Positions 37,758-47,425 are shown, numbered from the stretch's first letter. The stretch is DNA of 64,000 bases from CAYPTB01 sp964413535 (GCA_964413535.1 CAYPTB010000039.1:47106-111105); one strand, 5' to 3'. A program made the numbers and translations. The notes: generated from the sequence alone by a model not told the origin.

Positions 37758-38939
37758 ATGGTCGACGTCGATTCCGCTTCCTACGCCCTGCCCGAGGAGT
37801 TCGCGGAGCGCATGCTCACGCCAGCGCTCGCGATCTACCTCGACCGCGTCCGGCACAACCTCGCGACCGTCATCCGAGCCGCCGGCGGTCCCGACCGCTG
37901 GCGGCCGCACGTGAAGACTTCCAAGGTGCCGGCGGTCTTCGCGGAGGTCGCGCGGGCGGGTATCCGCCATTTCAAGTGCGCGACGACGCGCGAGGCGCGC
38001 ACCCTGCTCGCCGCGCTCGACGCGGAGCGCGCCGCGGAGCCCGACGTGCTGCTCGCGCAACCGCTCGTCGGTCCCGCCCTCGTCGAGCTCGGACGCATCG
38101 CCGCCGAGCACGCTCTCGCGCGCGTCTCGGTCCTGTGCGAGGCGCCGGAGCTCGTCGGCACGATCCCCGCGAACGTGCGTGTCTTCGTGGACGTGAACCC
38201 CGGCATGCACCGCACTGGCGTGCCGCTCGCGGACGAGCGCACGATCCTCGCCGTCGCGCGGCGCGCGGGCGAGCGCTTCGGCGGCATCCATTTCTACGAC
38301 GGGCACCTGCACGACGCGGACGCTGCGCGCCGCGAGCGCGCCGCTTTCGCGTGCTACGACGGACTCGTCGCGTTGCTCGAGGGTTTCGAGCGCGCCAGCC
38401 TCCGTGTCCCCGAGGTGATCACGAGCGGTACGCCTACCTTCCTGAGTGCGCTGCGCTACGCGGGGTTCGACGCCCGGCTCGAAGGGCCGACCACGCCGGA
38501 CCTCGAGCTCGCGCGCACCGTGCACCGCATCTCGCCCGGAACCGTCGTGTATCACGACCTGCGCACGGAAGAGCTCCTGCCGAAGCTCGGCCTCGTGCCG
38601 GCCGCGCTCGTGCACGCGCGCGTCGTGTCTCATCCCGCGCCCGACATCGCTACCTGTGACGCGGGCTCGAAGTCCCTCGCCGCAGAGGCCGGCGCCCCGT
38701 GCGCCGCCGTGCTAGGCCGTCCGGATCTCGTCGCCCTCGCGCCGAGCGAAGAACACTTGCCTCTGCACGTCCTCCTGCGCGGCGAGCGCCCGCAACGCGG
38801 CGAACGTCTCATGCTCTTTCCGCACCACATCTGTCCCACCGTCAACCTCGCAGAGGAAGCAATCCTCGTCGACGATGGCTGCGTCGTCGGCGTGGTTCCC
38901 GTCGCTGCACGCGCGCACGATGTCCTGCCCCAGCCCTAG
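37758..38939 (+). CDS. D-threonine aldolase / D-serine dehydratase-like PLP enzyme
   Basis: 393 residues. Alanine-racemase-fold: PLP Lys53 in RPHVKTSK; DVNPGMHRTGV; ITSGTPTFLSA; SPGTVVYHD. The C-terminal metal site is present in HHICPTVNL (His357, Cys359), the zinc/manganese site that distinguishes D-threonine aldolases and D-serine dehydratases (DSD1) from alanine racemases. It likely cleaves D-beta-hydroxy amino acids to glycine plus aldehyde, or deaminates D-serine. ATG lies 5 bp after the GNAT stop. D-amino acid catabolism in a cell-wall context is plausible but not shown. Confidence 0.85.
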   Translation: MVDVDSASYALPEEFAERMLTPALAIYLDRVRHNLATVIRAAGGPDRWRPHVKTSKVPAVFAEVARAGIRHFKCATTREARTLLAALDAERAAEPDVLLAQPLVGPALVELGRIAAEHALARVSVLCEAPELVGTIPANVRVFVDVNPGMHRTGVPLADERTILAVARRAGERFGGIHFYDGHLHDADAARRERAAFACYDGLVALLEGFERASLRVPEVITSGTPTFLSALRYAGFDARLEGPTTPDLELARTVHRISPGTVVYHDLRTEELLPKLGLVPAALVHARVVSHPAPDIATCDAGSKSLAAEAGAPCAAVLGRPDLVALAPSEEHLPLHVLLRGERPQRGERLMLFPHHICPTVNLAEEAILVDDGCVVGVVPVAARAHDVLPQP

Positions 38940-39116
38940 TTCGTCAGCGCGCCCCCGACGATGGACACGGAGAGCACCCGCATCAATGACGGGCGCCTCC
39001 TGTCGGCGGGGGTTCGTCTTGGAAGAGGTCTTCGTGAGGAGGAATCGAGCCGGGCCCTGGATCCCCTGGGGCGGTCGAAGTCGGGATATCGTGGACGGCC
39101 TTCCCCGGGAGGGTCC

Positions 39117-42100
39117 ATGAACCCGCTCGCCATTGGCTTCGTCTTCTCGCTCGTATCGGCCGCGCTCCCGTCGGCACCTCCCCTCGTCGATCCGACGGCG
39201 GGGCAAGCCCAGGAGCCGGTTCCCTCAATCCCGCCTGAGGAGCCGGCTCTCGCAGAGGTGCGCGAGCTCCTCGAAGCAGCGCGTCGCGCACAAGCGGCCA
39301 AGGACTACGCAGACGCTTGCGAGCGGATCGTCGCAGCGATCGAGCTCGCTTTCGCGCGGATCGGGGATCGCGAGGATCGCGACGCAACGAGCCTCCTATG
39401 GGACCTCGGCCGATTCGCGCACGACGCGGGCGAGCTCCGGGCGGCAGAACGGGCGCGGAGAGCGGTGCTCGAGGTCTTCGCGCGCACGCTGCCCGCAGAC
39501 CACCCCGACCTCCAACGGGCGCGACTGAACCTGGCCGTGACGATGAAGGCGCTCGGTGACCTCCACGGCGCGCGCACGCTGCTCGAGGCCGTCGTCGAGG
39601 TCTTCGCGCGCACACTGCCCGCCGACCACCCCGACCTCCAGGCGGCGCGGTCGAACCTGGCCCTGACGCTCCGGGCACTTGGCGACCTGTACGGGGCGCG
39701 CGCGCTGGAGGAAGCGGTACTCGAGGTTCTCTCGCGCACGCTGCCCTCAGACCACCCCAACCTCCAGGCTGCGCGGTCGAAGCTGGCCCTGACGCTCCGG
39801 GCACTTGGCGACCTGCACGCGGCGCGCGCGCTCGAGGAAGCAGTACTCGAGGTTCTCTCGCGCACGCTGCCCGCAGACCACCGCGACCTCCAGAAGGCTC
39901 GACAGAACCTGGGTGTGACGATCTTGCGGCTCGGCGACCTGCACGGTGCGCGCGCGCTGTTCGAGGCCGTCCTCGAGGTGTACGCACGCACGCTGCCCAC
40001 AGACCATCACGACCTTCAAATGGCGCGGCTGAACGTGGCCGCGACGATGTACGCGCTCGGCGACCTGCACGGTGCGCGCGCGCTGTTCGAAGCCGTGGCC
40101 GGGGTCTTCGCGCGCACGCTTCCCGATGACCACCGCGACCTCCAGATGGCGCGAGGGAACCTAGCCTTGACGATCAAGGCGCTGGGCGACCTCCAGGGTG
40201 CTCGCTCGCTCGAGGAAATAGTGCTCGGGGTCTTCGCGCGCACGCTGCCCGACGACCACGACGACCTGCAAACGGCGCGGCTGAACCTGGCGGGGACAAT
40301 GTACGCACTCGGCGACTTGCATGGTGCGCGCGCGCTGTTCGAGGCCCTGCTCGAGGTCTTTGCGCGCACGCTGCCCGATGACCACCCTGACCTCCAGTTG
40401 GCGCGGGGAAACCTGGCCGTGACGATCAAGCTGCTGGGCGACTTTCACGGCGCGCGCTCGCTCGAGGAAGCGGTGCTCGAGGTCCGCGCGCGCACGCTGG
40501 CCGCCGACCACCCCGACCTTCAAATGGCGCGGGCGAGCCTGGCGGCGACGATGAGGGAGCTCGGCGACCTCCACGGCGCCCTCGCGCTCGAGGAAGCGGT
40601 GCTCGAAGTCCGCGCGCGGACGCTGCCCGCAGACCATCCCGACGTCCAGGCAGCGCGGGAGAACCTCGCGGCGACGATCGTGCGGCAGTTCGCGCGCGCG
40701 TCACGAGAAGAGCGAGAGGGGGAGCAAGAGAAGGAGGAAGAGAGGGAGGGGTGGAGGACGAGATGCGCCGAGCTGGTCGACGCCCTGTGCCGGTCGCAGG
40801 TGAATGCTGCACGCGCGGCCTTGCTCACGAGCTCCGTGCGCGAGGCCGAGGAGCGCTGCGCGCAGTTGGCGAAGAGTCTGGCCACGGCGCTCTCCTTCGC
40901 AGAGGGCTACGGCGTCTTCGATACGCTCGAGGGGATCGGGCGCGAGTCGTTCGTCTTGTCGGAGACGACGCGCGGGGCAGCGCTCTCCTCGGCGGCAATC
41001 GCGCGCAGGGCCGCGGGTGAGCCGGACTACGTTTTCTTGCGTGGCGAGCTGCGCGAAGCGAGCGACGCGCTGGCGGCGCTCGCGCAGGCGGGCGGTACGG
41101 GCAAGGAGTACGACCGCGCGCGCACGCGGCGCGAGGAGGCCGAAAAGAAGCTCGTTGCGCTTGCGCGCGAGCTCTTGGGCGGCGAGCCCGCGGGGCTCGA
41201 CTTCGACGTGGAAGCCTTGGGAGCACACCTGGGAGAGCGCGACGCCGTCGTCGGCTTCCGGCGCTACACGCGTTGGTCCATCGAAGCGGGCGCGCCCTCG
41301 GACGTCGCCGACGAAGAAGCGCTCGAGGCGGAGTCGGTCGAGAGCCTATGCGCCTTCGTCGTGCGGCGGGAAGGCGCGGAGCCCGCAGACGCGGCAAGCG
41401 GAACGAGCCTCGTGATCGTTCCGCTTGGAGCATTCGACGGGATCGAGCAGGCCGTGCGCGGCTGGCGCGCGGCGATTGGAGCTCGGATCGATCGCGAGGT
41501 CGTGCTGAGCGACACTGCGGCCAGTGAGGTTCGCGGGATCGGAGTGATGAGCAGCGCTGTGGCCAGCGAGGCACATGCGCGGGGGGCGGATTTGCGCCGT
41601 CTCGTGTGGGACCCCTTGGTTGCAGAGCTGGGCAAGGCCGAGCGGGTGATCGTTGCGCAGGACGACGTCCTGCACCTCGTGCCGCTCGAGGCCTTGCCGC
41701 TCGACGCGACGGAGGAGGAGACGGGAAAGGAGCGACTCGTCGGCGATCGCTGGCGGATCGAGATGCGCGTCACCCTGTCGGAGCTTCTCAGCGAGCCTCC
41801 TTGGAGCGATGAGGGTGGCGTGCTCGTCGCGCTCGGCGGCGCATCGTTCAACTCGGAGCCGGTAGAGCTCGCGGAGGCGGACCTAATCGCGCTCGCAGAG
41901 AACGACTCGAAGGAGGCAGCGAGGAAGAACGCAATGGTCGGCCTCCCGCGCGGCGGGGCCTGGGAGCGTGGCTTCAGCCCCTTGACCAACACGGGGCTCG
42001 AAGCGCGCGAGATCGCGGCGTTGCACGACGAGTTGTTCGAAATCGAGACCGGAGCGCTCGTGCTCGAGAAGAGGAAGGCCTCGCACGCGGCGCTGGAGGA

Positions 42101-42683
42101 GCTCGCTCCCCGCGCGCGCTTCCTGCATGTCGCGACGCACGGGTGGTTTGCGCCGGAGTCGATCGCCTCCTGGAGCGACATGGAGCAGCTCGACGCGCGG
42201 AACGGGCTCGGGATGCGCCTGAGCGGGTTGGAGCAAGTGCGCGGCATGAGCCCGATGCTTCTGTGTGGCCTCGCGCTCGCGGGCGCGAACCTTCTGGAGA
42301 ACGAACTCGGCCGGGTGCCGGGGCTCGTGACTGCGGAAGAGCTCTCGACGCTCGACCTCTCGCGCTGCGAGCTCGCGGTGCTGTCAGCCTGCGACACGAA
42401 CGTCGGCGAGCGCCGCGCGGGACAGGGCGTCGCGAGCTTGCAGAAGGCGCTGCAGATGGCCGGCGCGCGCAGCGTGATCACGTCGCTCTGGAAGGTTCCC
42501 GACGAGGCGACGCGCGAGCTGATGCTCGACTTCTACCGGCGCATCTGGGTCGAGAAGAAGCCCAAGGCGCAGGCCCTGTGGGAGGCGAAGCAGGAGATTC
42601 GCAATGCCAAGGACGAACGCGGCGAGCCCCTGTACTCGACGCGCGACTGGGCCGCGTGGGTGTTGACGGGCGCGCCCGATTAG
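39117..42683 (+). CDS. exported TPR-CHAT peptidase-like protein with 126-bp tandem repeats
   Basis: 1188 residues; ATG at 39117 with GGGAGGG upstream. The N-terminus (FVFSLVSAALPSAPPLV) looks like a signal peptide. After a linker come about 9.7 kinesin-light-chain-type TPRs of 42 residues (about residues 117-525). A coiled, Glu-rich joint follows (REEREGEQEKEEEREG). The C-terminal CHAT caspase fold (about 800-1185) has the catalytic pair His1008 (LHVATHGWF) and Cys1092 (VLSACDTNVGE), followed by GVASLQKALQMAGARSVITSLW, all diagnostic. Such CHAT proteases cut proteins on partner binding. Its stop overlaps the convergent SAP-like gene by 4 bp. Nothing CRISPR-related is nearby. Confidence 0.88.
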   Translation: MNPLAIGFVFSLVSAALPSAPPLVDPTAGQAQEPVPSIPPEEPALAEVRELLEAARRAQAAKDYADACERIVAAIELAFARIGDREDRDATSLLWDLGRFAHDAGELRAAERARRAVLEVFARTLPADHPDLQRARLNLAVTMKALGDLHGARTLLEAVVEVFARTLPADHPDLQAARSNLALTLRALGDLYGARALEEAVLEVLSRTLPSDHPNLQAARSKLALTLRALGDLHAARALEEAVLEVLSRTLPADHRDLQKARQNLGVTILRLGDLHGARALFEAVLEVYARTLPTDHHDLQMARLNVAATMYALGDLHGARALFEAVAGVFARTLPDDHRDLQMARGNLALTIKALGDLQGARSLEEIVLGVFARTLPDDHDDLQTARLNLAGTMYALGDLHGARALFEALLEVFARTLPDDHPDLQLARGNLAVTIKLLGDFHGARSLEEAVLEVRARTLAADHPDLQMARASLAATMRELGDLHGALALEEAVLEVRARTLPADHPDVQAARENLAATIVRQFARASREEREGEQEKEEEREGWRTRCAELVDALCRSQVNAARAALLTSSVREAEERCAQLAKSLATALSFAEGYGVFDTLEGIGRESFVLSETTRGAALSSAAIARRAAGEPDYVFLRGELREASDALAALAQAGGTGKEYDRARTRREEAEKKLVALARELLGGEPAGLDFDVEALGAHLGERDAVVGFRRYTRWSIEAGAPSDVADEEALEAESVESLCAFVVRREGAEPADAASGTSLVIVPLGAFDGIEQAVRGWRAAIGARIDREVVLSDTAASEVRGIGVMSSAVASEAHARGADLRRLVWDPLVAELGKAERVIVAQDDVLHLVPLEALPLDATEEETGKERLVGDRWRIEMRVTLSELLSEPPWSDEGGVLVALGGASFNSEPVELAEADLIALAENDSKEAARKNAMVGLPRGGAWERGFSPLTNTGLEAREIAALHDELFEIETGALVLEKRKASHAALEELAPRARFLHVATHGWFAPESIASWSDMEQLDARNGLGMRLSGLEQVRGMSPMLLCGLALAGANLLENELGRVPGLVTAEELSTLDLSRCELAVLSACDTNVGERRAGQGVASLQKALQMAGARSVITSLWKVPDEATRELMLDFYRRIWVEKKPKAQALWEAKQEIRNAKDERGEPLYSTRDWAAWVLTGAPD
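39465..40690 (+). repeat. about ten 126-bp TPR-coding repeats
   Basis: In-frame units begin at 39465, 39591, 39717, 39843, 39969, 40095, 40221, 40347, 40473 and 40599 (last one incomplete). Each encodes V-L-E-V-x-A/S-R-T-L-P-x-D-H-x-D-L-Q-x-A-R-x-N-L. Neighbouring units share long DNA identity with a mixed alternation of ALEEAVLEV and ALFEAVLEV, so repeats amplified recently by slippage or unequal recombination. Copy number probably varies between strains. Confidence 0.9.
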
Positions 42684-43285
42684 TTCTTTCGAGACTCGTA
42701 GCGCGCGCCGCCGCGGCGGTTCTTGATCGCGTTCCAGGCGGCCGCGGCGGCTTCGAGCGGTTTGCCCCGGTTGGCGGGGTCGGCGAAGAAGTCGCGGACG
42801 AAGCGGTTGTACTTGCCGTGAGCCGCGATCGGCGCTTGGTAGTCGGCGCTCTGGCGCCGGTCGCGCTCCGCGATCCACTCGTCCACCAGGTCGCCGTAGC
42901 TCAAACCTTCGTTCCGGAGGCGGAACTGATTCATGTGATAGGTGAAGTGGAACTCGGGCCCGATCTGGGACTCGAAGAAGCTGCGCGTCTTGTCGTCGCT
43001 CTTGTACACGATGACGCGGGTGCGGCGTGTGAGCGGCTTGTCCGAATCGCGCGACGTGTTCGCTCGCGTGGGCTTCGCTTCCGGGAGGTCGCGTAGTCCC
43101 CGCAGCTGTCGCTCGATCCGCGCGCTCAACTTGGGCTTGTCGCCGTGGATGGGAAGGCCGAGCCGCTTCGAGAACTCGCTGAGCTCGTCCTTGAGCCAGT
43201 AGTAGCTCCTGAAGTCGGTCACGCTCATCCCCGCTTCGAGCTTCGGCTTCCCTCCGTCCGTCTTCTTGCGCTTGCGCGGCCTCAT
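42680..43285 (-). CDS. SAP/DUF6434-like protein
   Basis: 201 residues, Lys/Arg-rich N-terminus (MRPRKRKKTDGGKPKLE). The first half holds a SAP-like helix pair: MSVTDFRSYYWLKDELSEF, KRLGLPIHGDKPKLSARIE, and then an extension (RVIVYKSDDKTRSFFESQIG, HFTYHMNQFRLRNEGLSYGDL, VDEWIAE) matching my recollection of DUF6434. Predicted role: a nucleic-acid-associated cytoplasmic protein of unknown function. The tail RNAIKNRRG-like KNRRGGARYESRKN is basic. It converges with and overlaps the CHAT gene by 4 bp. The start is uncertain; upstream Shine-Dalgarno is weak. Confidence 0.65.
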   Translation of the reverse strand: MRPRKRKKTDGGKPKLEAGMSVTDFRSYYWLKDELSEFSKRLGLPIHGDKPKLSARIERQLRGLRDLPEAKPTRANTSRDSDKPLTRRTRVIVYKSDDKTRSFFESQIGPEFHFTYHMNQFRLRNEGLSYGDLVDEWIAERDRRQSADYQAPIAAHGKYNRFVRDFFADPANRGKPLEAAAAAWNAIKNRRGGARYESRKN

Positions 43286-43466
43286 GCTCGACACTCGGGA
43301 CGCAATGCACGCGAGTGGATCGAATCGCGAGGATAAGCGCCAGCAGCGCAGGTCGCCCATCTTTTCGTCGACGGCCTGCGGTGCGCCGGGGACCGCGGAC
43401 TCCAGGGATGACCGAGTGGGTCGACCTGGGCCGCGGTGGATGTCGATCGGCGAACCCTACTAGAGC

Positions 43467-44879
43467 TCAGCCGACCTTGCGCAGCACGCTCTCGCGCGCC
43501 TGCACGAGCTTCAGCGCGGCCACGCGATAGGCCTCGGCCATGGTCGGGAAGTTGAAGATGTGGTCGACGAAGGCGTCGACCGTCGTCCCGCCGATCATCG
43601 CCATCTGAGCGACGTGGATGAGCTCGGTCGCGCCCGCGCCGACGATGTGGGCTCCGGCGATCGCGGTGCCGGTGGGGTCGGCGACGAGCTTGAGCAGACC
43701 GTCCGTGTCGCCCGAGATCTGGCCGCGGGCCAGCTCGGCGAAGGACGCGCGGCCGACGACGGCGGAGCCGTGCTTCGCGACCGCCTGGGCCTCGGTCAGC
43801 CCGATCGACGCCATCTCGGGGATCGTGTAGATGCCGGTCGGCAGGAAGCCCGCGAAGCTCTCGCTCGGCAGGCCGAGCGCGTGTCGCACCGCGTGGCGAC
43901 CCTGCTCCATCGAGGACGCGGCGAGGGCCGGCGGACCGATGGCGTCGCCCGCCGCGTAGATGTGCGGGACGGCGGTGCGGTAGTTCGCGTCCACGGGGAT
44001 CAGGCCGCGGTCGGTGAGCTCGATGCCGGTGCGCTCGAGGTCGAGCTCGTGCACGCAGGCGATGCGGCCGAGAGCGCACAGGAGCTTCTCGGAGCGGATG
44101 GCCTCGCCGCCAGCGAGGTGCGTGACGACCGAGGAGAGGCCGTCCCATTCGACGCGCGCGAGGGACCGGCCCGCGAGGTAGGTTCCGCCCAGCGCGGCGA
44201 AGGACGCGGAGAAGACGTCCACGAGCTCGGGCTCGAGGAAGCCGAGCGGGCGTTCGGCCTTGTCGATCAGCGTCACCTGGACGCCGAGGGCGGCGAAGAT
44301 CGAGGCGAACTCGCAGGCGATGACTCCGCTGCCGAGCACCGTCAACGAGGCGGGCAGGTAGATCAGCGACAGGATCGAATCGCTGTCGAGCACGTTCTCG
44401 TGGTCGATCGGTACGTTCTCCGGCCGGCGCGGGCGGGATCCGGTGGCGATGACGACGTGCTCGCCGTGGATGCGGCGCTCGGCGCCGTCCGGCGCGCGCA
44501 CGACGAGCTCGTGCTCGTTCAGGAAGCTCGCCCGACCGCGCCAGTACGCGACCCCATTGCGTTCGAGCTGGAAGGACATGAAGGTCTCGTGCGAGCTGCG
44601 CACCGCCCCGAGCCTGCGCATGAGGCTCTCGACCTTGCCCTCGTCCGTGGGCCGGAGGTCGGAGAGACTCGGGAAGTGTCGCTTGGCGCCCGAGAACCAC
44701 AGCGCCGTCTCGCGCAGCGTCTTGCTCGGGATCGTTCCGCGCCGCACGCACTCGCCGCCGGGCTCGCGCAGCTTGTCGACGAGCACGACGCGCTTCCCGG
44801 CCTTGGCGCCCTGGATGGCCGCCTTCTGGCCGGCGGGTCCGCCGCCGACGACGACGAGATCGAAGCGTTCCGCGCTCAC
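43467..44879 (-). CDS. sthA: soluble pyridine nucleotide transhydrogenase
   Basis: 470 residues. FAD motif VVVGGGPAGQKAA at the N-terminus; NAD motif VLGSGVIACEFASIFAALG about residue 180; C-terminal dimer domain with TGIYTIPEMASIGLTE and GAHIVGAGATELIHV. The redox-disulfide of lipoamide dehydrogenase is broken: GGECVRRGTIPSKTL has Cys44 but lacks the partner cysteine, which is the mark of SthA. It exchanges reducing equivalents between NADPH and NADH. Its GTG start overlaps the stop of the HDOD gene by 4 bp, so translation is coupled. Confidence 0.88.
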   Translation of the reverse strand: MSAERFDLVVVGGGPAGQKAAIQGAKAGKRVVLVDKLREPGGECVRRGTIPSKTLRETALWFSGAKRHFPSLSDLRPTDEGKVESLMRRLGAVRSSHETFMSFQLERNGVAYWRGRASFLNEHELVVRAPDGAERRIHGEHVVIATGSRPRRPENVPIDHENVLDSDSILSLIYLPASLTVLGSGVIACEFASIFAALGVQVTLIDKAERPLGFLEPELVDVFSASFAALGGTYLAGRSLARVEWDGLSSVVTHLAGGEAIRSEKLLCALGRIACVHELDLERTGIELTDRGLIPVDANYRTAVPHIYAAGDAIGPPALAASSMEQGRHAVRHALGLPSESFAGFLPTGIYTIPEMASIGLTEAQAVAKHGSAVVGRASFAELARGQISGDTDGLLKLVADPTGTAIAGAHIVGAGATELIHVAQMAMIGGTTVDAFVDHIFNFPTMAEAYRVAALKLVQARESVLRKVG

Positions 44880-45721
44880 GCAAAGGCCTCGACGAGCTCG
44901 AGCACGTCGTTCTTGGCCCCGAGCAGACGCTCCACGTCGTCCCCGTAGAGCTCGAGGTCCGACACGACCTCGAGCGCGAAGGGATCGACTTCGCGCGTCC
45001 CGAGCGCCCAGTGGGCGAGGTGATCCGCGAAGTGCGTGACCATGGCCTCCTCGCGGTGGACCTTGGCCCGGCGGTAGTCGTGGTGGTGCTCGGCCGCCGT
45101 CTCGATCCACGGCGCGAGCTTCCAACGCCGCGCGAGCATGCCGCCCAAGAGGCCGTGGAAATGGTCCATCGCCGCCACGGCCAACCCGTGGTCGAGCTCG
45201 ACGTCGGCTTCCTCGCAGATCTCCGCGAGCGCGTGGAGGGAGATGGGCTTCCCCACGTCGTGGAAGAGACCGCACAGGAAGGCGCCCTCGACGTTCTTGC
45301 GCGTGGCGCGCGCGATCTCTCGCGCGTACGCGCCGGCCGCCGCAGAGTGCCTCCACATGCTCCGGATCAGCGCGTCGAAGCCTTTCACGCGGAACACCTT
45401 GCCCTGCAGCGCCACTCCCACGGCGATCTCGGACAAGGTCTCGTTCCCGAGCCGCGCGACGGCCTGCTGCAGCGACACGATCGTGTGCGTCGGCGCGTAG
45501 GCTGCGGAGTTCGCCAGGCGCAGCACGTGCCCGGCGAGCGACTGGTCGCGCTCGATCAGGAGCGCGAGCTCGCGCGCGTCGCTCGTCGTGCGGTTGCAGA
45601 TCGAGAGCACCTGCACCGCGGTGTCGGGCAGCACCGGGAGCTCGATGGCTCCGCTCTGGGCGTGGTGGGCGAGGCTCGCCCGAATGGATTCGGGGAGCAC
45701 GGTGCTTCGTCCAGGCGACAT
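44876..45721 (-). CDS. HDOD-domain signalling protein
   Basis: 281 residues. HDOD features: ELPVLPDTAVQVL, DQSLAGHVLRLANSAAY, SLQQAVARLGNETLSEIAV, and a histidine-aspartate pair in CGLFHDVGKPISLH with HHHDYR further on. Canonical HD phosphodiesterases keep more metal ligands; here LFHDVGK and HHHDY suggest a metal site may persist. HDOD proteins bind or sense and are often linked to nucleotide signalling. It precedes sthA (overlap 4 bp), which is an unusual pairing. Confidence 0.82.
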   Translation of the reverse strand: MSPGRSTVLPESIRASLAHHAQSGAIELPVLPDTAVQVLSICNRTTSDARELALLIERDQSLAGHVLRLANSAAYAPTHTIVSLQQAVARLGNETLSEIAVGVALQGKVFRVKGFDALIRSMWRHSAAAGAYAREIARATRKNVEGAFLCGLFHDVGKPISLHALAEICEEADVELDHGLAVAAMDHFHGLLGGMLARRWKLAPWIETAAEHHHDYRRAKVHREEAMVTHFADHLAHWALGTREVDPFALEVVSDLELYGDDVERLLGAKNDVLELVEAFA

Positions 45722-45811
45722 CGTCGGAGGCGGCGGAGGATCGGGCCGGTGCCCTCATCGACGTTTCCGCGCGTGCCCTGAAGCAGGCGCGCCGAGGGAC
45801 TCGCGCTGCTC

Positions 45812-47269
45812 CTAGCGCTGCAGGTGGTCCGCCAGCACCTGGGCCACGCAGCAGGTGACCTTCTTGCCCGTAGGGACGTGCAGGAACTCGTTCGGCCCGT
45901 GCGCGTTCGAGTGCGGCCCGAGCACGCCCGTGATGAGGAACTGGGCCTTCGGGAACTTCTCGCCCAGCATGCCCATGAACGGGATCGAGCCGCCCTCGCC
46001 CATGTAGGCGGCCGGGTTGCCGAAGTAGGCCTGCGAGGCGCCCGCAACGGACGTCTCGAGCCACGACGCGAGCTCGGGCGCGTTCCAACCCTGCCCGCCC
46101 GTGCTGGCGTCGAAGGTGACGCGCGCGCCGTGCGGCGGATCCTTCTCGAAGAGCGCCTTGACGACCTTGGCCGCGCGATCGGCGTCGAGCGTCGGCGGCA
46201 CGCGCAGCGAGACCTTCACCGACGTGTACGGCCGCAGCACGTTCCCCGCGCTCTCGAGCGCCGGCAACCCCTCCGCTCCGGTGATCGAGAGCGCCGGGCG
46301 CCAGGTGCGGTTGAGCACGAGCTCGGCGGGCTCGCCCGCCAGCGGGCGCGCGCCCTTCACGAGCGGGAACTTCGCGTGCACGTCCTTGCGCAGGATCGTC
46401 GCGGCCGCCGCCGCTTGCTCCTCGCGCTGCGCGGGCACGTCGACGAAGAGCTCCTTCGGCCGAATCGCTCCCGACGTCTCGTCCTCGAGCCGCGAGAGCA
46501 GCGTGCGCAAGATGCGAAAGCTCGACGGGACGATCCCGCTCGCGTCACCCGAGTGCACGCCCTCCTCGAGGATATCCACGCGCAGCGAGCCGACCACGAG
46601 CCCGCGCAGCGAGGTCGTGCTCCACAGGCGCTCGTAGTCGCCGCAACCGGAGTCGAGGCACACGACGAGCGAGGGCTCGCCGATGCGCTCGGCCAGGTGA
46701 TCGATGTAGAAAGGCAGGTCGAAGCTCCCGCTCTCCTCGCAGCCTTCGATGAGCACGACGCAGCGCGCGTGCCGCGCCCCTTGCTGGTGCAACGCGCGGA
46801 TCGCCGTGAGCGACGCGAACGCCGAGTAGCCGTCGTCCGCCCCGCCGCGCCCGTACAGCCGATCGCCCTCGCGCACGGGCTTCCAAGGCCCGAGTCCGTC
46901 GCGCCAACCGGTCATCTCCGGCTGCTTGTCGAGGTGCCCGTAGAGCATGACGGTGTCGTCGCCCTGGCCGGGGATCTCCATGAAGATGAGCGGCGTGCGC
47001 CCGGGCAAGCGCACCACCTCGACCTCGAGGCCGGGGATGTCCTGCGCGCGGCACCACGCCTCGACGAGCGCCACGGCCTCGTCCATGTGGCCGTTCTCCT
47101 TCCAGCGCGGGTCGAAGTGCGGCGACTTGTTGGGGATCGCGATGTACCGGACGAGCTCGGGCACGATCTCGCGCTCCCACACGTCGTCGACGAAGCCCCA
47201 GGTCGCGTCGCGATCCAGCTGGGCGGGAGAGGTCGTGCGCTCGGTCGTCTTGCTCTTCTTGCCGCTCAT
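45812..47269 (-). CDS. M20-family metallopeptidase (dipeptidase-like)
   Basis: 485 residues. Motifs of M20: YGHLDKQPEM (zinc His112, Asp114), GRGGADDG (bridging Asp), EGCEESGS (catalytic Glu pair), FLDSGCGDYER, and C-terminal GVLGPHSNAHGPNE (final zinc His). A dimerisation lid domain is present (about 225-385). It cleaves dipeptides or N-acyl amino acids in the cytoplasm. No signal peptide. The start ATG at 47269 lacks a clear ribosome site; N-terminal KKSKTTERTTS looks like a natural disordered lead. Confidence 0.87.
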   Translation of the reverse strand: MSGKKSKTTERTTSPAQLDRDATWGFVDDVWEREIVPELVRYIAIPNKSPHFDPRWKENGHMDEAVALVEAWCRAQDIPGLEVEVVRLPGRTPLIFMEIPGQGDDTVMLYGHLDKQPEMTGWRDGLGPWKPVREGDRLYGRGGADDGYSAFASLTAIRALHQQGARHARCVVLIEGCEESGSFDLPFYIDHLAERIGEPSLVVCLDSGCGDYERLWSTTSLRGLVVGSLRVDILEEGVHSGDASGIVPSSFRILRTLLSRLEDETSGAIRPKELFVDVPAQREEQAAAAATILRKDVHAKFPLVKGARPLAGEPAELVLNRTWRPALSITGAEGLPALESAGNVLRPYTSVKVSLRVPPTLDADRAAKVVKALFEKDPPHGARVTFDASTGGQGWNAPELASWLETSVAGASQAYFGNPAAYMGEGGSIPFMGMLGEKFPKAQFLITGVLGPHSNAHGPNEFLHVPTGKKVTCCVAQVLADHLQR

Positions 47270-47425
47270 GGCGGGAGAGGATAACGCGTCGCGGGGGATC
47301 CGGCCGAGCCGATCCCCTCCACGCGCCGACCGCGTCGCCGCTCGAACCGGCGCTCGGCATTCGAGTTCGCGCCGAGGCCGCCGTCGCCCTTGGAGCGCTC
47401 TCCCGGGAGGACTAGTCTCGGCTCG

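Noticed and set aside
39465..40690. Possible CRISPR or tandem non-coding repeat array
   Set aside because: 126-bp units are in-frame 42-residue TPRs; no spacers, no cas genes.
39117..42683. TPR-CHAT as a type III-E CRISPR (Craspase-like) component
   Set aside because: No Cas genes or arrays; a signal-like N-terminus argues against it.
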